Shown: positions 19,355 to 28,523 of the stretch, piece after piece
Layout: the number at the start of each line of letters is the position of its first letter
Numbering within the stretch: the stretch's first letter is position 1
NCBI GenBank assembly: GCA_016708345.1
Contig: JADJFX010000035.1
Coordinates: forward strand, 186,001 to 250,000
Reading direction: 5' to 3'
Length of the DNA stretch: 64,000 bases
Origin: Candidatus Rhodoferax bjergmarkensis
GTDB taxonomy: Bacteria > Pseudomonadota > Gammaproteobacteria > Burkholderiales > Burkholderiaceae_C
The notes under the pieces: generated by a model
What the model was told of the DNA's origin: nothing
Database searches by the model: none
What the model saw: the letters and a program-made list of their open reading frames with translations, nothing else
Translations under genes and position numbers: made by a program

Positions 19355-20116
19355 ATGTTGAGATCAAAATTTCTAATCACTTGCCTGATTTACTTGGCGC
19401 TGATTTGCACAACGCGAGCCGAGGAGGTGCGGGTGGCGGTTGCAGCCAACTTCGCCGCCCCCATGGAGCTCCTCATGGAACAGTTCGAAGAGCAGACGGG
19501 GCATAAACCCCTGCTGATGATCGGCTCCACGGCCAAGCTCTATGCCCAGATCCGCAGCGGCGCACCATTTGACGTTTTGCTGGCGGCCGACGCGGACACA
19601 CCCGACCGGCTGGAAAAAGAAAACGCCGCCGTACCAGGCACCCGTTTCACTTACGCCAGAGGTCGGCTGATTCTCTGGTCCGCCAAGATGCGTACGGTTG
19701 ATGCCGAGGGCCGAGTACTGAAAACCGGTGAATTTGACCATTTGGCCATTGCCGCGCCCAAGCTGGCACCGTATGGCGTGGCCGCCATTGAAACCATCAA
19801 CTACCTTGGGCTGATGAACAAACTGGCCCCTAAACTGATCACGGGTGAAAGCATTGGTCAAACTTACAGTTTTGTCGCTTCCGAAAATGCTGAACTGGGA
19901 TTTGTGGCACTTTCACAGATGACTTACAAAAAAAATGGCAAACTCAGCCAAGGCTCGGGCTGGATCGTTCCGCAGCGCATGCACAGACCCTTGCGCCAGG
20001 ACGCAGTGATGCTGGTGCGTGCCAAAAACAACCCGGCTGCCCGTGACTTGCTTGCCTTTCTAAAATCGGAGCAGGCCAAAGCCGTGATGCGTTCCTTTGG
20101 CTATGAGTTTGATTAG
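19355..20116 (+). CDS. modA: Molybdate ABC transporter, substrate-binding protein
   Basis: 253-residue periplasmic protein that captures molybdate (or tungstate). Signal peptide residues 1 to about 22 (ending TTRA-EEV). Typical ModA blocks: VAVAANFAAPMELL, the oxyanion loop around IGSTAKLYAQI, GAPFDVLLAADADTP, and the C-terminal DLLAFLKSEQAKAVMRSFGY. ATG 19355 is chosen because it starts the signal peptide; an upstream in-frame start adds residues encoded by the repeat region. modB and modC follow directly. Confidence 0.95.
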   Translation: MLRSKFLITCLIYLALICTTRAEEVRVAVAANFAAPMELLMEQFEEQTGHKPLLMIGSTAKLYAQIRSGAPFDVLLAADADTPDRLEKENAAVPGTRFTYARGRLILWSAKMRTVDAEGRVLKTGEFDHLAIAAPKLAPYGVAAIETINYLGLMNKLAPKLITGESIGQTYSFVASENAELGFVALSQMTYKKNGKLSQGSGWIVPQRMHRPLRQDAVMLVRAKNNPAARDLLAFLKSEQAKAVMRSFGYEFD

Positions 20117-20128
20117 GCATTGGCTGTG

Positions 20129-20827
20129 ATGCCCGAGGTCACACCCGCTGTCTACGGCGACGCGATCGCACTCACACTCAAACTTGCGGGCCTGACCACC
20201 GTGCTGCTGCTGCTGGTGGGCACACCGCTAGCCTGGTGGCTGGCCCGCACACGTTCATGGCTCAAGGGGCCCGCCAGTGCGCTGGTGGCCCTGCCCATTG
20301 TGCTCCCCCCCACCGTGATCGGGTTCTACCTGCTGGTGGCCATGGGTCCAAACGGGCCGGTCGGTCACGTCACCCAAGCGCTGGGGCTGGGGGTGTTGCC
20401 GTTCACTTTTGCCGGCCTGCTCGTAGGCTCTGTGTTCTATTCTTTGCCCTTTGTGGTGCAACCACTGCAAAACGCGTTTGAAGCCTTGGGTGAGCGTCCA
20501 CTGGAGGCGGCGGCCACCTTGCGGGCATCACCACTCGACACTTTTTTCAGCGTCGTTTTCCCGATGACCCGCCCTGCTTACCTCACGGCCACGGTCATGG
20601 GTTTTGCACACACAGTGGGCGAGTTTGGAGTCGTGCTGATGATTGGCGGCAACATTCCCGGCAAAACCCGGGTGCTGTCCGTGCAACTCTATGACCATGT
20701 CGAGGCACTGGAATACACGCAGGCACATTGGCTGGCGGCAGGTATGGTGCTGTTCTCGTTTGGCGTGCTGCTGGTGCTCTACACCCTCACCTCAAGCGGA
20801 CGGCGACCAGGAGCGCAGGGGCAGTGA
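20129..20827 (+). CDS. modB: Molybdate ABC transporter, permease
   Basis: 232-residue inner-membrane permease with about five to six helices. The ATPase-docking EAA loop is visible as EALGERPLEAAATLRASPLDTFFSVVFP, and the family motif EFGVVLMIGGNIPGKTRVLS is present. ATG 20129 is preferred; a TTG nine bases upstream is possible. Ends in an overlap with modC (GTGA). Confidence 0.94.
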   Translation: MPEVTPAVYGDAIALTLKLAGLTTVLLLLVGTPLAWWLARTRSWLKGPASALVALPIVLPPTVIGFYLLVAMGPNGPVGHVTQALGLGVLPFTFAGLLVGSVFYSLPFVVQPLQNAFEALGERPLEAAATLRASPLDTFFSVVFPMTRPAYLTATVMGFAHTVGEFGVVLMIGGNIPGKTRVLSVQLYDHVEALEYTQAHWLAAGMVLFSFGVLLVLYTLTSSGRRPGAQGQ

Positions 20828-21912
20828 GTACCTCAGCCGACGGCATCAGGGTCAGATGCAAACTCAACTACCCCGGTTTCGATCTGGAAATCGACCTTGC
20901 CATGCCGGGCAAAGGCGTCACCGCCTTGTTCGGTCCCTCCGGCTCAGGCAAGACCAGTTGCCTGCGAGTCATTGCAGGCCTGCAGCACAGCACGCAAGCC
21001 TACGTGGCCATCAACGATGAGGTCTGGCAGGACGATGCCCGGCAATGGTTTGTACCGGTGCATCAACGCGCGCTAGGCTATGTATTTCAGGATGCCAATT
21101 TATTCACGCACCTGAGCGTCGCCAACAATCTGGCCTACGGGAAGTCACGCGTTGCGCAATCCCAGCGCCGTGTGTCCCTGGACAGGGCTGTATCCCTGCT
21201 TGGCATTGGCCATTTGATGGACCGCCAATCCGGAACCTTGTCCGGCGGTGAACGTCAGCGCGTGGCGATTGCACGTGCATTGGCCACCAGTCCCCGCATT
21301 TTGTTGATGGACGAACCGCTTGCCGCGCTGGACAGAGCGCGCAAAGCCGAAATTCTTCCCTTCCTCGAAAACTTGCACATCGAGCTTGGTATCCCGGTGC
21401 TGTACGTGACCCACGCACTGGATGAAGTGGCACGACTGGCGGATCATTTGGTCTTGCTTGATGGAGGGCGAGTCACAGCCAGCGGTCTCGCCGCCGAGTT
21501 GATGACGCGTCTGGATTTGCCGCTGGCACATGGCGATACCGCTGGTGCCATTGTGACGGCAACCGTCGTCAGCCACGCCCCCATTGACCACTTGACCACC
21601 ACCCATTTTCCTGGCGGAACCCTGATTGTTCCTGCGATCAATACCAAAATCGGTCAAACCCTCAGGATCCGGGTACAGGCGCGGGACGTGAGTCTGACCC
21701 TGACGCACCAGACCGGCACCAGCATTCTCAACATCCTGCAGGTCACAGTCACCATGGTGTCGCCGGATGCTCCCGGTCAAGTGATGGTGGCGCTAGAGGC
21801 AGGAGGCTGCCCCCTGCTGGCGCGCATCACCCAGCGATCCGCAGACGCGCTGCAATTGGCACCGGGTATGGCGCTGTATGCGCAAATCAAAGGCGTGGCC
21901 ATTCTGGGTTAA
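20824..21912 (+). CDS. modC: Molybdate ABC transporter, ATP-binding protein
   Basis: 362-residue ATPase of the molybdate importer. Walker A GPSGSGKTS, signature LSGGERQRVAIARAL, Walker B ILLMDEPLAAL, and a C-terminal molybdopterin-binding-like (TOBE/MOP) domain (about residues 285-360), which is usual in ModC. GTG 20824 overlaps the modB stop codon by four bases; a longer in-frame reading starting at 20728 would lie within modB. The downstream hydrogenase has no molybdenum, so the two units are neighbours without an obvious functional tie. Confidence 0.94.
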   Translation: MSTSADGIRVRCKLNYPGFDLEIDLAMPGKGVTALFGPSGSGKTSCLRVIAGLQHSTQAYVAINDEVWQDDARQWFVPVHQRALGYVFQDANLFTHLSVANNLAYGKSRVAQSQRRVSLDRAVSLLGIGHLMDRQSGTLSGGERQRVAIARALATSPRILLMDEPLAALDRARKAEILPFLENLHIELGIPVLYVTHALDEVARLADHLVLLDGGRVTASGLAAELMTRLDLPLAHGDTAGAIVTATVVSHAPIDHLTTTHFPGGTLIVPAINTKIGQTLRIRVQARDVSLTLTHQTGTSILNILQVTVTMVSPDAPGQVMVALEAGGCPLLARITQRSADALQLAPGMALYAQIKGVAILG

Positions 21913-21962
21913 CAACACATGCGAAAAGTTGGGCGAATGAAAACCAAAAATACAGCTCCCGA

Positions 21963-21982
21963 AAATGCGAACTGTCGCATTT
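21963..21982. promoter_or_regulatory. Perfect palindrome upstream of hoxF
   Basis: AAATGCGA at 21963-21970 and TCGCATTT at 21975-21982 form a perfect 8-bp inverted repeat with a four-base spacer. It lies 50 bases after modC and about 140 bases before hoxF. No T-run follows, so an operator is more likely than a terminator. The regulator is unknown. Confidence 0.5.
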
Positions 21983-22121
21983 CCATAAAGAAAACGTCGT
22001 AGCATGTACGCTTGACTCACAAGACTGCAATAAAGTTTCTCCTTTGACTGATGCGGAGCCTATTACCTCGTTGGATCATTGTCCCTATTGGCCGCAGGTT
22101 CCCACTGGTACGAAAACACCG

Positions 22122-23927
22122 ATGAATCCAACTATGCAAAACACAAGCAGCCCTGATTTACCGGCCTTGCTGGCGCGTCATCAAAGCAATCCGCATGCAT
22201 TGGTGCAGATTTTGCGCGAATTGCAGGCCATGCACGGCTGGTTACCGCGCGAAGCCATGAGCCACATCGCGGATTCGCTTGGCTTGACTTTGGCCCATGT
22301 GCAGGGCGTTGCCGGGTTCTATCGTTTCTTGCATACCCAACCGGTTGGGCAATACCGCATCTTGTTCAGCAACAACATCACAGACCGCATGCTGGGCAAC
22401 GAGGCACTGATGCGCGATTTGTGCCAGCGTCTTGGCATCACACGCGGTCAGGTTCGTGCAGATGGACTCGTCAGCGTCGAATTGACCTCTTGCACTGGAT
22501 TGTGCGACCAGGGCCCGGCGCTGCTGGTCAACCACCACCATGTGGTGACGCGGCTAACCCCGGGACGCATTGAACACATTGCGGCCTTGATTGAGGCGCA
22601 GGTTCCGCCATCGCAGTGGCCTCCCGAATGGTCGCGCATAGACGACCAAATTCGCCTCACCGATGTCAAGCTGGGGACTCAACCCTCACCAGGCCAGGCC
22701 TTGGCAGCTGCACTAGCCCGCGGGCCGCAGAGCACGCTGGACGACCTTAAGCGCTCCAAGCTGCGCGGGCGCGGCGGCGCAGGTTACGCCACCGCCACCA
22801 AGTGGCAACTGTGCCGCAATGCACCGGGCGAGATGCATTACGTGGTCTGCAACGCGGACGAAGGCGAGCCCGGCACTTTCAAGGACCGCGTGCTGCTCAC
22901 AAGTTACGCCGATAGCGTGATTGAGGGCATGACCATCGCCGCCCTTGTGGTGGGTGCTAAACGTGGCCTGATTTATCTGCGCGGGGAATACCGCTACCTC
23001 CTGGAGCACTTGCAAGCCGTATTGCAGCGCCGCCGCGAGGCCAATTTACTCGGCGAAACAATTCAGGGTCAGACTGGCTTTGATTTCGACATCGACATTC
23101 ATATCGGTGCCGGTGCTTATGTGTGCGGGGAAGAGTCGGCACTGATCGAGTCGCTCGAAGGCAAGCGCGGCACGCCACGCATTCGTCCGCCGTTTCCGGT
23201 CGAACACGGCTACCTCGGACAACCCACGACCGTCAACAACGTCGAAACTTTTTGCGCCGTCACCCACATTGCGCTGCACGGCGGGCAATGGTGGGCAGGC
23301 ATTGGCACGCCACAATCCACCGGCACAAAAATCCACTCCGTGTCGGGCGACTGTGAACGCCCCGGCATTTATGAGTATCCATTTGGCACCCGCATTGGCC
23401 GCATTCTGGAAGACTGCGGCGCGCGCAACACGCAGGCGGTGCAGGTCGGCGGCCCGTCGGGCGTTTGTCTTTCAGTTTCGGAATTCAGCCGCCGCATCGG
23501 TTTTGAAGATGTGCCCACGGCCGGGGCCTTCATGGTGTTCGACCGTTCACGCGACATGTTCACGGTAGCGCGCAACTTTGCGCATTTCTTTGCGCATGAG
23601 AGCTGCGGTTTTTGCACACCCTGCCGGGTTGGCACCAAGCTGGTTGTGCAGCGCATGGAAAAACTGCAGCGCGGTGACGGCTGTGCCGAAGACGTTCAGG
23701 TTCTCTTCGAACTCGACAAGTTGATGCACGGAACCACCCATTGTGGCTTGGGCGCGGCAGCCTGCAACCCCCTGCGCGACACCATCGCCAAATTTCGTCC
23801 GGCCTATGAGCGACACCTTCAATCGCTGCATTTCGTGCCCGGATTTGACCTCGATGCCGAGTTGTCGCAAGCACGCTTGGCCACAGCGCGCGACGACAGC
23901 GGGGCCCACCTGGAGAACATGGAATGA
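22122..23927 (+). CDS. hoxF: NAD-reducing hydrogenase, diaphorase subunit HoxF
   Basis: Large diaphorase subunit that passes electrons from the hydrogenase module to NAD+ through FMN and Fe-S clusters; cytosolic. From ATG 22122 it has 601 residues, matching the known R. eutropha HoxF length (about 602). The N-terminal part is NuoE-like but has only the CTGLC pair of the usual four cysteines, so its 2Fe-2S cluster is probably absent or altered. The NuoF-like part has GRGGAGYATATKW (FMN), GEPGTFKDR and GAGAYVCGEESALIE (NAD), and the 4Fe-4S motif SCGFCTPCR with a distal Cys in HCGLG. A TTG at 22044 would extend the N-terminus by 26 unrelated residues. First gene of the hox operon. Confidence 0.95.
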   Translation: MNPTMQNTSSPDLPALLARHQSNPHALVQILRELQAMHGWLPREAMSHIADSLGLTLAHVQGVAGFYRFLHTQPVGQYRILFSNNITDRMLGNEALMRDLCQRLGITRGQVRADGLVSVELTSCTGLCDQGPALLVNHHHVVTRLTPGRIEHIAALIEAQVPPSQWPPEWSRIDDQIRLTDVKLGTQPSPGQALAAALARGPQSTLDDLKRSKLRGRGGAGYATATKWQLCRNAPGEMHYVVCNADEGEPGTFKDRVLLTSYADSVIEGMTIAALVVGAKRGLIYLRGEYRYLLEHLQAVLQRRREANLLGETIQGQTGFDFDIDIHIGAGAYVCGEESALIESLEGKRGTPRIRPPFPVEHGYLGQPTTVNNVETFCAVTHIALHGGQWWAGIGTPQSTGTKIHSVSGDCERPGIYEYPFGTRIGRILEDCGARNTQAVQVGGPSGVCLSVSEFSRRIGFEDVPTAGAFMVFDRSRDMFTVARNFAHFFAHESCGFCTPCRVGTKLVVQRMEKLQRGDGCAEDVQVLFELDKLMHGTTHCGLGAAACNPLRDTIAKFRPAYERHLQSLHFVPGFDLDAELSQARLATARDDSGAHLENME

Positions 23928-24655
23928 ACAACCAACGCATTGACCCACTGAGTCCCGGCTCTTTTGAGCTCGATGGCCACGATGTAGAGTTCGCGCCCGG
24001 CGACACCATTTTGCAGGCGGCCACACGCGCTGGCCACTACATCCCGCACTTGTGCTGGAAGCCGGAATTCAAACCGCACGGCTCCTGCCGCCTGTGTACC
24101 GTCAAAGTCAACGGCCGCAGCGGCTCCGCTTGCACCGTGGCCGCCAGCGCAGGCCAGGAAGTGCAGAGCAACACCGATGAACTCAATGCCCAGCGCAAAA
24201 CACTGCTGCAAATGCTGTTTGTCGAAGGCAACCATTTCTGTCCCTCGTGTGAAAAAAGCGGGAACTGTTTGTTGCAAGCCACCGCCTATGAAGTGGGCAT
24301 GGAGGGACCCCATTTTGAAGAGATGTACCCCACTCGGCCAGTTGACGCCAGCCACCCTGATGTGTTGCTCGACCTGAACCGCTGCATTTTGTGCGGCCTG
24401 TGCGTGCGTGCCAGCGCCGAGGTGGATGGCAAGAACGTTTTTGCCATTGATGGCCATGGCATCCAGACCCATCTGGTGGTCAACAGCCCCAGTGGCCGTC
24501 TGGTGGACAGCGCACTTCATGTGGACGATTGCGCCGCCAAAATTTGCCCGGTGGGTGCCATACTGCCCAAGCGGGTGGGCTTTGCCATACCCATTGGACA
24601 AAGGCGTTTTGACATCAAGCCAGTGTCGCAACAGGTTGAAAAGGATGCAACATGA
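23924..24655 (+). CDS. hoxU: NAD-reducing hydrogenase, diaphorase subunit HoxU
   Basis: 243-residue iron-sulfur subunit related to the N-terminal part of NuoG; wires the hydrogenase small subunit to HoxF. A plant-ferredoxin-type 2Fe-2S domain (CWKPEF..., SCRLCTVKV), a His-Cys3 motif (HFCPSCEKSGNC) and a 2x4Fe-4S-like region (CILCGLC ... CAAKICPVGA) are visible. It overlaps hoxF and hoxY by four bases each, as expected for a co-translated complex. Confidence 0.95.
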   Translation: MNNQRIDPLSPGSFELDGHDVEFAPGDTILQAATRAGHYIPHLCWKPEFKPHGSCRLCTVKVNGRSGSACTVAASAGQEVQSNTDELNAQRKTLLQMLFVEGNHFCPSCEKSGNCLLQATAYEVGMEGPHFEEMYPTRPVDASHPDVLLDLNRCILCGLCVRASAEVDGKNVFAIDGHGIQTHLVVNSPSGRLVDSALHVDDCAAKICPVGAILPKRVGFAIPIGQRRFDIKPVSQQVEKDAT

Positions 24656-25230
24656 CGATGGACTATGAGGGTGCGCCCCCGCTGCATGCCCCCCGTAAAT
24701 ACAAAGTTGCCACGGTCTCTTTGGCCGGGTGCTTTGGCTGCCATATGTCGTTTTTGGACATTGACGAGAGGCTTCTGCAATTGCTGGAACTGGTGGAGTT
24801 CGACCGCTCACCGCTGACCGATATCAAAACCCTTGGGCACTGCGATATCGGGCTGATCGAAGGGGGCTTGTGCAATGCCGAAAACGTGCACGTGCTGCGC
24901 GAATTTCGGGCCAATTGCAAAACCCTGGTGGCCGTAGGTGCCTGCGCCATCAACGGCGGCCTGCCTGCGCAGCGCAATCACCTGGACGTTGGAAAAATAC
25001 TGCGCGATGTGTATTGCAACCAAACCGGCATCGGCCCCAAAAGCCAGATCCCCAACGACCCGGAGCTGCCGCTGCCGCTCAACCAGGTGCATCCGATTCA
25101 CGAAGTGGTGCATGTTGATTATTTCTTGCCCGGCTGCCCACCCTCGGGGGACGCCATCTGGGCATTTTTGAACGACCTGATCGCAGGACGCACGCCCCAT
25201 TTGGGTCACGGATTGATGCACTATGACTAG
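24652..25230 (+). CDS. hoxY: NAD-reducing hydrogenase, small subunit HoxY
   Basis: 192-residue small subunit carrying the proximal 4Fe-4S cluster next to the NiFe site. The four cluster cysteines are in AGCFGCHMS, EGGLCNAEN, VGACAINGG and LPGCPPSGD. It lacks the long C-terminal domain and Tat signal of membrane-bound hydrogenases, as group 3 enzymes do. Start ATG 24652 overlaps hoxU. Confidence 0.95.
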   Translation: MTMDYEGAPPLHAPRKYKVATVSLAGCFGCHMSFLDIDERLLQLLELVEFDRSPLTDIKTLGHCDIGLIEGGLCNAENVHVLREFRANCKTLVAVGACAINGGLPAQRNHLDVGKILRDVYCNQTGIGPKSQIPNDPELPLPLNQVHPIHEVVHVDYFLPGCPPSGDAIWAFLNDLIAGRTPHLGHGLMHYD

Positions 25231-25245
25231 GCCAAAGGATTGCAC

Positions 25246-26769
25246 ATGAGTTTTGCATTAGAAACCGCGGCAAACCCGCAAAATTTGCGCCGTGTGGCGA
25301 TCGACCCCGTGTCCCGTGTCGAGGGCCATGGCAAAGTCACCCTGCTGCTCGATGACAAGAACCGTATTGAACAAGTGCGTTTGCACATCGTTGAGTTCCG
25401 GGGTTTTGAAAAATTCATTGAAGGCCGCCCCTACTGGGAAGTCCCCGTGATGGTGCAGCGCCTGTGCGGCATTTGCCCGGTTTCGCACCACCTAGCCGCT
25501 GCCAAGGCGTTTGACCGGGTGGTGGGCGCATTGCCAGTCACCGCCAGTGCCGACGCCGTGCGCCGCTTGATGCATTACGGGCAAATGCTGCAATCACACG
25601 CGCTGCACTTCTTCCACCTGTCTTCACCAGACCTGCTGTTTGGTTTTGATTCCGAAGTGGCCAAGCGCAATATTGTGGGGGTGGCCCAAGCCCACCCTGA
25701 AATTGCCAAAAAAGGCATTTTGCTGCGCAAATTCGGCCAGGAGATCATCCGCATCACCTCCGGCAAACGGGTACACGGAACCGGTGCCATTCCTGGTGGC
25801 ATCAACAAGCTGGTCACGGCTGCCGAGCGCGACAGCCTCAAACGCGACCTGCCGCAAATGTTGCAGTGGGCCCAGGACTCGGTAGACATTGCCAAACAAT
25901 TGCATGCGCAAAACCCGGCGCTCTATAACAAATTTGGCACCTTTCGCTCCAACCTGCTCTCCTTGGTACGACCCGATGGCGGCATGGACTTTTACGATGG
26001 CGTGCTGCGCGCGCGCGACGCCAACGGCACTATTTTGTTTGACGGCGTGAGCGACCAGCGTTACCTGGAGCTGATCGAAGAAGAAGTACGCTCCTGGAGC
26101 TACATGAAGTTTCCGCACCTGCGCTTGCTCGGGCGCGAGCAAGGCTGGTACCGCGTGGGGCCGTTGGCCCGGGTGCAAAATTGCGACTTCATTCCCACGC
26201 CACGCGCTGAAGTGGAGCGCCAGGCCTTTGTGGCCTGGGGCAAGGGTGAGCTGGTGCACGCCACACTGGCCTACCACTGGGCACGCATGATTGAGGTACT
26301 GCATTCGGTCGAAGTCATCGCCGAGTTGCTGGACAACCCCGCGCTGCTGTCGGGCGACATGGTGACCACCGGCGTGCGCCAGCGCAGCGGCGTTGGCATC
26401 ATTGAGGCACCACGCGGCACCCTGATCCACGATTACGACGTGGGTGATGACGACCTGGTCACCCGCTGCAACCTGATTGTGTCCACCACCCACAACAATC
26501 AGGCCATGAACGAGGCCGTGCGCGCCGTCGCACGCGACTACCTGGACGGACGCGAGCTGACCGAAGGCCTGCTCAACCATATTGAAGTGGCCATCCGGGC
26601 TTATGACCCTTGCTTGTCCTGCGCCACGCACGCGCTGGGTCAAATGCCGCTGGATGTCGCACTGGTCGGCCCTGATGGCGAATTGATTGACAGGGTGGTC
26701 AAGTCACAGCCCGGCGAGTTCAAACACGACCTCACTGGTCCAATTGGCCTGACCGGCCTGCCTGCATGA
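25246..26769 (+). CDS. hoxH: NAD-reducing hydrogenase, NiFe large subunit HoxH
   Basis: 507-residue precursor of the catalytic subunit. NiFe ligands: Cys74 and Cys77 (LCGICPVSHH) and Cys456 and Cys459 (DPCLSCATH). The C-terminal extension after His462, 45 residues starting ALGQMPLD, should be removed by HoxW once nickel is inserted. The mature protein is cytosolic and reversible H2 + NAD+ chemistry is expected (group 3d). ATG 25246 has an AAAGGA ribosome site; a TTG six bases upstream is less likely. It overlaps hoxW by four bases. Confidence 0.97.
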   Translation: MSFALETAANPQNLRRVAIDPVSRVEGHGKVTLLLDDKNRIEQVRLHIVEFRGFEKFIEGRPYWEVPVMVQRLCGICPVSHHLAAAKAFDRVVGALPVTASADAVRRLMHYGQMLQSHALHFFHLSSPDLLFGFDSEVAKRNIVGVAQAHPEIAKKGILLRKFGQEIIRITSGKRVHGTGAIPGGINKLVTAAERDSLKRDLPQMLQWAQDSVDIAKQLHAQNPALYNKFGTFRSNLLSLVRPDGGMDFYDGVLRARDANGTILFDGVSDQRYLELIEEEVRSWSYMKFPHLRLLGREQGWYRVGPLARVQNCDFIPTPRAEVERQAFVAWGKGELVHATLAYHWARMIEVLHSVEVIAELLDNPALLSGDMVTTGVRQRSGVGIIEAPRGTLIHDYDVGDDDLVTRCNLIVSTTHNNQAMNEAVRAVARDYLDGRELTEGLLNHIEVAIRAYDPCLSCATHALGQMPLDVALVGPDGELIDRVVKSQPGEFKHDLTGPIGLTGLPA

Positions 26770-27248
26770 CACAGGGAACGGTCGCGCCACTGCTGGTGTT
26801 TGGCTGGGGCAACCTGAGCCGCGGCGACGATGCACTTGGCCCCCTGTGTGTTGATCAATTGCGTGCTGTTCACGCGCACTCTGGCCACGTGGAGTTTTTG
26901 GACGACTACCAGCTGCAGGTCGAACATGCGCTCGACCTGGTGGGGCGACAACGTGTCTTGTTTGTGGATGCCAGCCTGAACTGCCCCGCGCCATTTGAAG
27001 TCACGCCCTTGACGGCTGCGCAGGACGCCAGCTTTACCACCCACGCCATGTCGCCCCAAGCCTTGATGCACGTTTATCGGGGCCTGCAGGGCGAAGCGCC
27101 ACCCCCATGCACCCTGCTTGCCATTCGCGGCGAGTGCTTCGAGTTGGGGGAAGCGCCCGGTGCTTCGGCCCTGGCCCATCTGGATGCTGCACTGCAATGG
27201 GCGCACACCTGGCTTGCCACCCCTGATGCCGCACCCCAACAACTTTGA
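26766..27248 (+). CDS. hoxW: Hydrogenase maturation endopeptidase HoxW
   Basis: 160-residue M52-family protease that cleaves the C-terminal extension of HoxH. The N-terminal motif VFGWGNLSRGDDALGP carries the first acidic nickel-sensing residue, and LDDYQLQVEHALDL is characteristic of HoxW-type members. It is directly coupled to hoxH. Confidence 0.92.
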   Translation: MTQGTVAPLLVFGWGNLSRGDDALGPLCVDQLRAVHAHSGHVEFLDDYQLQVEHALDLVGRQRVLFVDASLNCPAPFEVTPLTAAQDASFTTHAMSPQALMHVYRGLQGEAPPPCTLLAIRGECFELGEAPGASALAHLDAALQWAHTWLATPDAAPQQL

Positions 27249-27251
27249 CCC

Positions 27252-27599
27252 ATGCATGAGCTGAGTTTGGCCGACGAGATCCTACGCATGGTTGAGGCTG
27301 CTGCTCTGCGCGATCAATTCAGGCGCGTGGCCACCCTGCGCCTGGAAGCGGGTGCCTTGGCTGGCGTGGAAGTATCAGCGCTGCGCTTTGCCCTGGAAGC
27401 CATCATTCCCGGCACCTGCCTGGAGGACGCAACCATCGATATCGACCAGCCACCAGGGCGCGGCTGGTGCGCCCAATGCGCCGCCGAAGTCACCCTTGAA
27501 ACCCGCACCGACGCCTGCCCGCAATGCGGTGCTTATCCGGTCAAACCCACCAGCGGCAGCGCGCTGCGTGTGCTTGACCTGCTGGTCATGAACGATTAG
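27252..27599 (+). CDS. hypA: Hydrogenase nickel incorporation protein HypA
   Basis: 115-residue nickel chaperone that hands nickel to the large subunit with HypB. Starts MHELSLADEIL; His2 is the nickel ligand in known HypA. The zinc site shows as two CxxC pairs (CAQC and CPQC). Three bases separate it from hoxW. Confidence 0.95.
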   Translation: MHELSLADEILRMVEAAALRDQFRRVATLRLEAGALAGVEVSALRFALEAIIPGTCLEDATIDIDQPPGRGWCAQCAAEVTLETRTDACPQCGAYPVKPTSGSALRVLDLLVMND

Positions 27600-27629
27600 T
27601 TCATTCTTTACGTTAAAGGAGAACCCAAA

Positions 27630-28523
27630 ATGTGTGTCGTGTGTGGATGCAGCAATACCGAAAATCATGCCGTGCCTGAACCGGCAGTCTCGTCGGCCCT
27701 CACCTCTGCCACGGGCGATTTGCACTACGGCACAGGCCTGGCCAAAGCGTCGGTACCCGGCCTGAGCCCCGGTCGCATGGTCAAACTCGAAGCCGATGTG
27801 CTGGGTGCCAACCAGCGCCAGGCCGATCTCAACCGCGCCCACTTCACGGCACATGGCGTTGCCACTTTCAACCTGGTTTCCAGCCCCGGCTCGGGCAAAA
27901 CCACACTGCTGTGCGCGACGATTGCCGCCTTGCGCCAGCGCGCGCCTGACTTGCCCCTGGCCGTGATCGAAGGCGACCAGCAAACCAGCCTGGACGCCGA
28001 TCGTATCCGCGCCACAGGCGCACCCGCCATTCAGGTCAACACCGGGCGCGGCTGCCACCTGGACGCCCGGATGGTGAGTGAAGCCTTTGCCCGCCTGGAC
28101 CTGCATGCCCACGCACATCACGATCATGGTCACGGCCATTACCATGACAACAGCCACGCGCAGGGTGAAAGCCACTCGCACCCCCATGATCACGCGCCCC
28201 ACGCGGCTCAAGCCCTGCTGTTGATTGAAAACGTGGGCAATCTGGTGTGCCCTGCCCTTTGGGATTTGGGCGAGACGGCCAAGGTGGTGATTCTCTCGGT
28301 CACCGAAGGGGCCGACAAGCCGCTCAAATACCCCGACATGTTTGCCGCTGCCAAGCTGTTGGTGATCAACAAGATGGACCTGCTCCCGTATGTTGATTTC
28401 GATGTGGCGCGCTGCATTGAGTATGCACGCCGGGTCAACCCCGACATTGCGGTGCTGCAGCTCTCGGCCACACGCGGGGACGGCATGCAGGCCTGGGTGG
28501 ACTGGCTGCTAGAGCGGCCTTGA
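27630..28523 (+). CDS. hypB: Hydrogenase nickel incorporation GTPase HypB
   Basis: 297-residue GTPase that drives nickel insertion. The N-terminus MCVVCGC is the high-affinity nickel motif (CxxCGC). The G domain has the P-loop SSPGSGKTT and the metal-site residues in GRGCHLD and NLVCPA. Unusual: the histidine-rich nickel-storage tract, 14 His within residues 159-191, sits inside the G domain between the GRGCHLD helix and LLLIENVGNLVCPA. In E. coli this place holds a short loop, and His-rich tracts in other HypB proteins usually follow the N-terminal motif. Ribosome site AAAGGAG. TTGA overlap with hypF. Confidence 0.96.
   Translation: MCVVCGCSNTENHAVPEPAVSSALTSATGDLHYGTGLAKASVPGLSPGRMVKLEADVLGANQRQADLNRAHFTAHGVATFNLVSSPGSGKTTLLCATIAALRQRAPDLPLAVIEGDQQTSLDADRIRATGAPAIQVNTGRGCHLDARMVSEAFARLDLHAHAHHDHGHGHYHDNSHAQGESHSHPHDHAPHAAQALLLIENVGNLVCPALWDLGETAKVVILSVTEGADKPLKYPDMFAAAKLLVINKMDLLPYVDFDVARCIEYARRVNPDIAVLQLSATRGDGMQAWVDWLLERP

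Noticed and set aside
25624..26643. 339-residue open frame antisense to hoxH
   Set aside because: Shadow of hoxH, whose NiFe ligands and operon overlaps are unambiguous.
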